Of a stretch of 5,088 bases of DNA, positions 1 through 5,088 are shown one piece after another; position 1 is the stretch's first letter, and every line of letters begins with the position of its first letter. This DNA comes from an uncultured Gammaproteobacteria bacterium (GTDB lineage: Bacteria > Pseudomonadota > Gammaproteobacteria > Steroidobacterales > JABDMI01): contig CALHVH010000004.1 of the NCBI GenBank assembly GCA_938039225.1, positions 1-5,088 on the forward strand, read 5' to 3'. The notes beneath the pieces were generated by a model. That model was given only the letters and a program-made list of their open reading frames with translations, was not told where the DNA came from and ran no database searches. Made by a program: the position numbers and the translations under genes.

Positions 1-1
1 T

Positions 2-436
2 GTGCTTGCGAATATGGTTAAAGATAAACTTGGCTATAAATACCATTATGCAGTAGCTGATTATCTACAACGTGCTGCTCGTCACATTGCTTCTAAAACT
101 GATGTTGATCAGGCTTATGCCATGGGCAAGGCCGCTGTTGAGTTTGCAATTAAGGGCAATAATGCTGTAATGCCAATCATCAAACGCACTTCAGACAAGC
201 CGTATCGCTGGAAAGTAGACTCTGCACAACTTAGCAAAGTCGCTAATAAAGAAAAAATGATGCCTAAGAAATTCATATCTAAAGATGGCTTTGGAATTAC
301 TAAAGCTTGCAGAACCTATTTAGAGCCATTGATTAAAGGGGAAGATTACCCACCGTATAAAAATGGCCTACCTAAATATGTGACTTTAAAAAATATTGCA
401 GTTAAAAAGAAACTCAAAAATGACTTTAAGGTTTAG
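2..436 (+). CDS. pfp: Pyrophosphate-dependent-type 6-phosphofructokinase, C-terminal part (5' end outside window)
   Basis: The visible 144 or so residues look like the C-terminal third of the PPi-dependent phosphofructokinases of methanotrophs, beta- and gammaproteobacteria, which are about 420 residues long. The enzyme reversibly interconverts fructose 6-phosphate and fructose 1,6-bisphosphate in the cytoplasm, using PPi/Pi instead of ATP/ADP; some members also act on sedoheptulose 1,7-bisphosphate in the Calvin cycle or ribulose monophosphate pathway. Recognisable stretches are YHYAVADYLQRAARHIASKT near the start, an AMGKAAVEFAIKG helix, DGFGITKACRTYLEPLI, and the tail GEDYPPYKNGLPKYVTLKN. 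The frame is open to the left edge, and the GTG at base 2 is an internal valine codon rather than a start. The glycine-rich donor-site residues that separate PPi from ATP enzymes lie upstream, so PPi use is inferred from family resemblance and from the neighbouring pyrophosphatase. The gene ends 18 bases before a strong terminator. Confidence 0.85.
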   Translation: MLANMVKDKLGYKYHYAVADYLQRAARHIASKTDVDQAYAMGKAAVEFAIKGNNAVMPIIKRTSDKPYRWKVDSAQLSKVANKEKMMPKKFISKDGFGITKACRTYLEPLIKGEDYPPYKNGLPKYVTLKNIAVKKKLKNDFKV

Positions 437-454
437 GCTTAATTTTCAACTAAT

Positions 455-485
455 AAAAAAAGGGACTCTAATGAGTCCCTTTTTT
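455..485. terminator. Bidirectional intrinsic terminator between pfp and hppA
   Basis: A perfect 7-bp stem (GGGACTC at 462-468 with GAGTCCC at 473-479) closes a four-base TAAT loop. It is preceded by seven A (455-461) and followed by six T (480-485). Read in either direction it gives a GC-rich hairpin followed by a U-run. It lies 18 bases after the pfp stop and 19 bases beyond the hppA stop, so it can end both convergent transcripts. Confidence 0.93.
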
Positions 486-504
486 ATTTTCTAATAACTT
501 TTAA

Positions 505-2508
505 TTAAAGTAGCGGAGCAATTACCAAACTCACAATCGCTAAAACATTAATCAAAATATTCATTGATGGACCAGAAGTATCTTTGAAAGGGTCACCTAC
601 AGTATCACCAACAACTGCCGCTTTATGGGCATCAGAACCTTTACCGCCATGATTACCTTTTTCAATATACTTCTTAGCGTTATCCCAAGCACCACCAGCA
701 TTGGCCATCATTAGTGCCATCATTACGCAACCTAATAAAGCGCCGCCTAACATACCCCCTAATGCTTCAGGTCCAAGACCGAAGCCAACAACCACTGGAC
801 CAAGGACTGCAAGCAAGCCAGGCACTATCATTTTTTTCAAGGCTGCGTCAGTGGCAATCTCAACACAACGCACCGTGTCAGGCTCTGCGGTTCCTTCGAG
901 AAGTCCAGGGATTTCTTTGAACTGTCTTCGTACTTCTTTAATCATATCAAAGGCCGCATCTCCCACCGCTTTCATCGTTATTGAACTCACTAAGAACGGG
1001 AAGATAGAACCAATGAACATTCCAATAAGCACAGTAGGATCATTAATTTGCAAGGTGAACCCAGGCTTATGGCTTGAAATAACCTCAATGTAAGCGGTAA
1101 TCAAAGCCAATGCGGCGAGAGCAGCAGCACCGATAGCAAATCCTTTACCAATCGCTGCAGTTGTATTACCAACTTCATCTAATGAATCAGTAATTTCACG
1201 AGTATCTTCACCCAATCCTGCCATCTCAGCAATACCACCGGCGTTATCGGCAACTGGACCGTAAGCGTCAATCGCCATTGTGATGCCAACAGTTGCTAAC
1301 ATCCCAACCGCTGCAATACCTACTCCGTAAAGACCAGCAAATTCATTACCCAAGAAAATAATAATGCATAAGGTAAGCACAGGAACAACCACGGACTCCA
1401 TGCCGATTGCTAAACCCGAAATCATTACCGTTGCAGGACCGGTTTCACTGTCTTTGGCAATTTTTCTAACCGGAGCACCACCAGTGTAATATTCAGTAAC
1501 CAATCCGATAACAATTCCACCTAAGGTTCCAGCCAATACTGCAAAGAAAACACCTGAAGATATATTTAATCCGGCAATAACTAAATAAGCCGCTGGTAAG
1601 AAAATTAATGCTCCACCAATGGTACCGATACGTAAGGCTTTGCTAGGCTCTGATGTTGAGAACATTTTGACTAAGAAAATTCCAATAATGGAACAAATAA
1701 TCCCTACAGAAGCCAACATCAATGGCAAGCCCATCACATCTTTACGAATACCTAATTCAGCAATCTCACTAACGCTCATTGTGGCGGCAATCGCTATACA
1801 AGCAATCATTGAACCACAATACGATTCAAAAATATCTGAACCCATACCTGCAACATCGCCAACATTATCACCAACATTATCGGCAATTACCGCAGGGTTT
1901 CGAGGATCGTCTTCTGGGATACCCGCTTCAACTTTACCCACTAAATCGGCACCAACATCTGCAGATTTAGTAAAAATACCACCACCAACACGAGAAAATA
2001 GAGCAACTAAGGATGCCCCCATGCCAAACCCATGAATGGTTTCTGCATGCTCTACAGTACCAAAGAAATAATACAAACCACCTAAACCGAGTAAACCCAT
2101 AGCTGCAACAGTTAGTCCCATTACCGAACCACCAAAGAATGCAACCATTAACGCATCGCCCGCACCTTTCTCGTGAGCTGCAACCGTGGTACGTACGTTT
2201 GCTTTAGTAGCGGTATACATACCTATATAACCAGCTATTGAAGAAGATGCTGCACCAACGAAAAATGCTAGAGAAGTGTCCCAACCTAAATCAGAAAACC
2301 CCATAACAATCATGATGACAACCGCAAACATCCAAAGAATTTTGTATTCGCGTGACATAAATGCCATGGCGCCAGCATGAATTTGTGCAGCAATTTTAGC
2401 TACCTTACCTTCGCCTGCTGGTACTTTTAGAACTATACCGTACAGAACAAAAGCAACGATTAGGCCGATGACTCCTAAAATAATAGGGGTTAAATTTGAC
2501 GTTAACAT
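505..2508 (-). CDS. hppA: Membrane-bound ion-translocating pyrophosphatase, K+-dependent class
   Basis: This integral membrane pump hydrolyses cytoplasmic PPi to two Pi and moves H+ and/or Na+ out of the cytoplasm. At 667 residues it is full length for the family and has a hydrophobic profile compatible with the usual 16 membrane helices (the first about residues 5-27, the last about 645-666). Substrate and Mg-binding motifs are intact: DVGADLVGKVE (184-194), ADNVGDNVGD (209-218), DAYGPVADNAGG (414-425), GGAWDNAKKYIE (605-616) and GDTVGDPFKDTSGPS (634-648). In GNTTAAIGKG (447-456), Ala451 and Gly454 replace the Lys and Thr of K+-independent enzymes, which marks a K+-dependent protein. The helix-6 glutamate is Glu228 (DIFES), the position seen in Na+-PPases, with Gly at 232 where plant-type H+ pumps carry Glu. 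Pumped ion is therefore unresolved between Na+ and H+. The ATG is supported by a strong ribosome binding site. The gene converges on pfp, whose product can make or use the same PPi. Confidence 0.97.
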   Translation of the reverse strand: MLTSNLTPIILGVIGLIVAFVLYGIVLKVPAGEGKVAKIAAQIHAGAMAFMSREYKILWMFAVVIMIVMGFSDLGWDTSLAFFVGAASSSIAGYIGMYTATKANVRTTVAAHEKGAGDALMVAFFGGSVMGLTVAAMGLLGLGGLYYFFGTVEHAETIHGFGMGASLVALFSRVGGGIFTKSADVGADLVGKVEAGIPEDDPRNPAVIADNVGDNVGDVAGMGSDIFESYCGSMIACIAIAATMSVSEIAELGIRKDVMGLPLMLASVGIICSIIGIFLVKMFSTSEPSKALRIGTIGGALIFLPAAYLVIAGLNISSGVFFAVLAGTLGGIVIGLVTEYYTGGAPVRKIAKDSETGPATVMISGLAIGMESVVVPVLTLCIIIFLGNEFAGLYGVGIAAVGMLATVGITMAIDAYGPVADNAGGIAEMAGLGEDTREITDSLDEVGNTTAAIGKGFAIGAAALAALALITAYIEVISSHKPGFTLQINDPTVLIGMFIGSIFPFLVSSITMKAVGDAAFDMIKEVRRQFKEIPGLLEGTAEPDTVRCVEIATDAALKKMIVPGLLAVLGPVVVGFGLGPEALGGMLGGALLGCVMMALMMANAGGAWDNAKKYIEKGNHGGKGSDAHKAAVVGDTVGDPFKDTSGPSMNILINVLAIVSLVIAPLL

Positions 2509-2513
2509 GTAGT

Positions 2514-2521
2514 CTCCTCTT
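2514..2521 (-). promoter_or_regulatory. hppA ribosome binding site
   Basis: The minus strand reads AAGAGGAG, then five bases (ACTAC), then the ATG at 2508. This is a near-ideal Shine-Dalgarno match and spacing. It fixes the hppA start and suggests efficient translation. Confidence 0.9.
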
Positions 2522-2735
2522 AAGTTGTTAACTGTTTCTTATAATAATTCTTACAACTGGTCCACCAACCATCTTTTAGGTTTTATTTATTGTGTAATGG
2601 CAATAGTGAAAATAATGAATTCTATGATGAATTAATTATCAGCAAAGTGTAGCAAAAAACACCAATCTACGCGGCGTCATCTCAAAGAAAAATACTTGGA
2701 CTGCTCTATTTTTGAGCTATAAAGGGGATAAGTTT
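2522..2735 (-). promoter_or_regulatory. hppA upstream region with presumed promoter
   Basis: This AT-rich, non-coding stretch must carry the hppA promoter unless the gene is read through from the GGDEF-EAL gene. The best -10 match I see on the minus strand is GATAAT (2640-2635), but no good -35 box lies 16-18 bases upstream of it. A TTGCCA box (2603-2598) is a good -35 match but has only poor -10 partners, such as TAAAAG 19 bases further on. Neither is convincing, and a regulated or alternative promoter is possible. A small dyad TGGTCCACCA (2558-2567 on the + strand) lies between these elements and the gene. No open frame of note and no riboswitch fold was recognised. Confidence 0.3.
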
Positions 2736-2766
2736 AAAAACACTGATAAATTTGAAGTGTTTTTTT
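2736..2766 (-). terminator. Possible weak terminator after the GGDEF-EAL gene
   Basis: A 9-bp inverted repeat, AAAAACACT (2736-2744) with AGTGTTTTT (2756-2764), encloses an 11-base loop. It begins 11 bases beyond the GGDEF-EAL stop codon. On the minus strand the stem ends in five T, and on the plus strand in seven T. Only four pairs (CACT/AGTG) form outside the A/T tract and the loop is large, so the hairpin is weak. Its placement directly after a stop codon is the main argument for it. Leaky termination would allow read-through into hppA. Confidence 0.5.
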
Positions 2767-2777
2767 AATTTAGAATT

Positions 2778-5078
2778 TTAGATGGGTAAGGAATGAGTAT
2801 GTTCTATGACAAAACCTTGAGCATAATCTGCACCCAGCTCGCCAAGAATATCGAGTACCGACTGGCTCTCTACTTGTTCAGCAATAACTTTCATGCCCAA
2901 ACTATGAGCTAACTTAATCATAGCAGCAACCATGGCGCGGTTAACTTCATCTTCTACAATCGTTCTTACATAAAAACCATCTAATTTTAAGAAATGAATA
3001 TTCAGTTGTTTAAGATAGGTAAAGGATTGTAATTCACGACCAAAATCATCCAAAGCAAACTGACACCCTAGATCATTCAGTACGCGAATAAAACGTTTAG
3101 CTTCATCCAAATGAGCGATAACATCAGGCTCAGGTACTTCGAAACAAATGTTTTTAGGATCAATTCCATATTCATCAAACCCTTCAACCACAGCATTAAG
3201 AAACTCAGCATCAGAGAAAGTTTCTGCGGATAAATTAATACTGCATGATTGATCTTCTCTCATACTAATCAAACCGCGCGACAAAGCATGAAAAGTATTT
3301 TTGACCACTAACCTATCGATTGCACTTAATAATCCAAACCGCCTAGCTGCTGGCATGAATAATTCAGGACGATAACGAGTCCCTTGTTCATCCATCATAC
3401 GGACAGTAATTTCATAAGCTGGCGTCTGAGCCGTTGTTTGCATGACTGAACTACGAGCATTGATTACAGCAGTATCGCTTAATGAACGTAAACTCATGAT
3501 TTTTTGTACATGTAACTCAAACCGATTATGAGTCAAAGCTTCTTGAACACGATGTTGCCAAACCACACTCCCCTGATCACGTGCAACTCTTGAGTCATCT
3601 GCGGTATAAACGTGATAACGCGAACCACCCAATTCTTTTGCTATATAACATGCGGTATCAGCAGAATTCATTACATCCGCAATGCTATCTTCATTTCCTT
3701 TGATTTCCACCATGCCACAAGCCACACCAATATTAAAACGCTCATCCTGCCAACGGAATACATGGTGGGATATGGTCTCGCAAAGTTCTTGAGCAATCTC
3801 TTTGGCTTTATCTAAAGGGCACCCATAGAGTAAAACACCAAACTCATCTCCACCCAAACGCCCCACTGAATCTGTATCTCTAACAATATCGGTAAGTTTT
3901 TCGGAAACTTGGCGTAAAACATCATCACCAGCTCTATGGCCAGAGTTATCATTTACTGGTTTAAATTTATTTAGATCTAGATAACATAAAACATGCACTT
4001 TTTCGCCAGCAATGGCTTCACGCATAGCCTGACCCAAACGCTGTTCAAACTCTCTGCGATTAATTAAACTAGTTAAAGGATCGTGAGTAGCATCGTAGGT
4101 CAACTTATCAGAAATTGCACTTGTCTCTAAAGTATCCTCAAGTAAAACCGAAGAACCTAGCATATGTCCACGTTCATCTATTAATGGGGTGGCCGTTACT
4201 TTTACTGGCACGAAGGTATTGATACCACTTTTTTGCAAAAGTGTATCTTTTACATTCAGTACTGCTTTTTTAGTTTGTAAAACTTGTGAAACTGGATCTG
4301 ATAATGGTCTGTGATCTTCTTCATTAACCAAGTGCATAATTAATGAAGCATGTTTCCCTATGGTATCCGCTCTGTCTCGTCCTAAAATCTCAGCAGCTTG
4401 GTCATTATACTCAGTGATAAAACCCTTAAGATCCGTGAGCATCACACCGACATTAAGACTATTTAAAACCGTTCGAGAAAAATCTTTTTCACGATCAATT
4501 TGGTGTTTAAGTGACTGTCGAATGGATAAATCTGAAAAACTGGTTATTAACGTTTGCAAACCACGATAGGTAACTAAACGAGTGTGAGCGCTATGTGTAA
4601 TGTAGCGTCCATCTTGATTGATTATTCGAACTAAATATCGTCTTGATATTGAGTCTGTGACTGCATTTTTTGAAAGCGCATTTTGTACTGTACTGTAATC
4701 ATCTTGATGTAAAAAATCATGTAAGTTTCTTTGCACTAATTGCTTCTGCGGAATGCCGAGCAAATCAGAGAATGCCGTATTTGCAAAAAGTATTTTCAGG
4801 TCATGTTGCACACAAATTGGACTATTGACCGTTTCGGCTAGATGTCTAAACATCTCTTCACGTTCAAGGAGTGAATTACTGGTCTCATCCAACAAATTCA
4901 ACATACGATTTAAGGTAGAAGTTAAGTCAGTCTCTTTTTCCTTAGACATCTTGGTTGTATTTATTTGGGGTTCAAGCGAGCTGTCTCGACCAATTTCATC
5001 AGTCGAGTTATCCGTATCAATTCGTAGTAGTGAATCTGCTGGTTTGTTAATTTTATCGCTCACCCTTTTTTTAATCAC
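2778..5078 (-). CDS. PAS-PAS-GGDEF-EAL cyclic-di-GMP signalling protein
   Basis: This is a soluble, presumably cytoplasmic protein of up to 766 residues with no signal peptide or membrane helix. A polar N-terminus (1-45) leads into a probable helical or coiled segment (about 45-75), then two PAS sensor domains (about 75-185 and 198-318), GGDEF (about 325-493) and EAL (about 508-762). The GGDEF domain looks active: it has DLNKFKPVND (368-377), an exact GGDEF at 409-413 and an RxxD inhibitory site (Arg400, Asp403) at the correct spacing. The EAL domain keeps likely metal and catalytic residues Glu556, Asn615, Glu647, Asp677, Asp678, Lys698, Glu734, Glu737 and Gln754. However, its signature is EITVR rather than EALxR, and the usual DDFGTGYSS loop reads DDFGRELQS. 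Both synthesis and breakdown of c-di-GMP are thus possible, presumably tuned by the PAS domains; their ligands cannot be read. The start is uncertain: GTG at 5078 follows an in-frame TAA and has no ribosome binding site. Alternatives are GTG at 5063 and ATG at 4949 (Met44); all keep the domains intact. Confidence 0.93.
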   Translation of the reverse strand: MIKKRVSDKINKPADSLLRIDTDNSTDEIGRDSSLEPQINTTKMSKEKETDLTSTLNRMLNLLDETSNSLLEREEMFRHLAETVNSPICVQHDLKILFANTAFSDLLGIPQKQLVQRNLHDFLHQDDYSTVQNALSKNAVTDSISRRYLVRIINQDGRYITHSAHTRLVTYRGLQTLITSFSDLSIRQSLKHQIDREKDFSRTVLNSLNVGVMLTDLKGFITEYNDQAAEILGRDRADTIGKHASLIMHLVNEEDHRPLSDPVSQVLQTKKAVLNVKDTLLQKSGINTFVPVKVTATPLIDERGHMLGSSVLLEDTLETSAISDKLTYDATHDPLTSLINRREFEQRLGQAMREAIAGEKVHVLCYLDLNKFKPVNDNSGHRAGDDVLRQVSEKLTDIVRDTDSVGRLGGDEFGVLLYGCPLDKAKEIAQELCETISHHVFRWQDERFNIGVACGMVEIKGNEDSIADVMNSADTACYIAKELGGSRYHVYTADDSRVARDQGSVVWQHRVQEALTHNRFELHVQKIMSLRSLSDTAVINARSSVMQTTAQTPAYEITVRMMDEQGTRYRPELFMPAARRFGLLSAIDRLVVKNTFHALSRGLISMREDQSCSINLSAETFSDAEFLNAVVEGFDEYGIDPKNICFEVPEPDVIAHLDEAKRFIRVLNDLGCQFALDDFGRELQSFTYLKQLNIHFLKLDGFYVRTIVEDEVNRAMVAAMIKLAHSLGMKVIAEQVESQSVLDILGELGADYAQGFVIEHTHSLPI

Positions 5079-5088
5079 TTATATAAAA

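Noticed and set aside
2..4. GTG at base 2 as a real gene start
   Set aside because: The protein from here lacks the N-terminal two thirds of the phosphofructokinase, and there is no upstream sequence to judge. A gene cut by the window edge is the simpler reading.
701..1093. Open frame of 130 codons on the + strand inside hppA
   Set aside because: It is antisense to a gene with clear conserved motifs. Its composition (rich in Pro, Ser, Ile, Thr) is that of a reverse-complement shadow, and it has no recognisable domain.
1619..2035. Open frame of 138 codons on the + strand inside hppA
   Set aside because: It is a shadow of the helix-rich hppA coding strand, with low-complexity composition and no family resemblance.
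2523..2558. Six-base inverted repeat AGTTGT / ACAACT spaced 24 bases apart in the hppA leader
   Set aside because: The arms are short, the spacing is wide and there is no second copy; I cannot distinguish it from chance or support an operator or riboswitch.
2641..2656. Near-repeat AGCAAAGTGTAGCAAA upstream of hppA
   Set aside because: Only six bases (AGCAAA) recur, twice; too little for a repeat element or binding-site array.
2703..2717. Inverted repeat GCTC / GAGC with a 7-base loop
   Set aside because: Only four pairs and no following T-run on either strand where termination would be expected; likely chance in AT-rich DNA.
3612..4569. Short + strand open frames (67 and 69 codons) inside the GGDEF-EAL gene
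   Set aside because: Both are antisense to well-conserved GGDEF and PAS coding sequence and have no convincing start signals or homology.

Overview
This AT-rich window holds three protein-coding genes and very little else. They are the C-terminal part of a pyrophosphate-dependent-type phosphofructokinase (+ strand, cut by the left edge), a complete membrane-integral ion-pumping pyrophosphatase (hppA, - strand), and an almost complete two-PAS/GGDEF/EAL cyclic-di-GMP signalling protein (- strand) whose start lies only about 10 bases from the right edge. No tRNA, rRNA, mobile element, CRISPR array or recent transfer scar was found.

Layout: the phosphofructokinase gene ends at 436. A compact hairpin at 455-485, flanked by A and T runs on both sides, follows and can terminate transcription from both directions. 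hppA (505-2508) converges on it from the other side. A 269-base gap (2509-2777) holds the hppA ribosome binding site, its presumed promoter and a weak hairpin that may end the upstream GGDEF-EAL gene. That gene then fills 2778-5078.

Biology: a PPi-type phosphofructokinase beside a PPi-energised ion pump suggests a pyrophosphate-based energy economy. The kinase works reversibly with PPi and can make PPi in the gluconeogenic/Calvin-cycle direction; the pump can convert PPi into an ion gradient. This pairing is known from methanotrophs and sulfur-oxidising autotrophs. The protein style and base composition suggest an autotrophic or methylotrophic gammaproteobacterium, perhaps of the Thiomicrospira/Hydrogenovibrio kind; this is inference, since no taxonomic marker is present. 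The pump carries the residues of the K+-dependent class, and a membrane glutamate sits where Na+-pumping members have it, so its ion cannot be assumed to be H+. The GGDEF-EAL protein has no evident functional link to the other two genes.

No convincing undescribed system was found. The points most worth checking are the pyrophosphate gene pair, the ion specificity of the pump, the non-canonical EAL active-site motifs and the uncertain start of the signalling protein.
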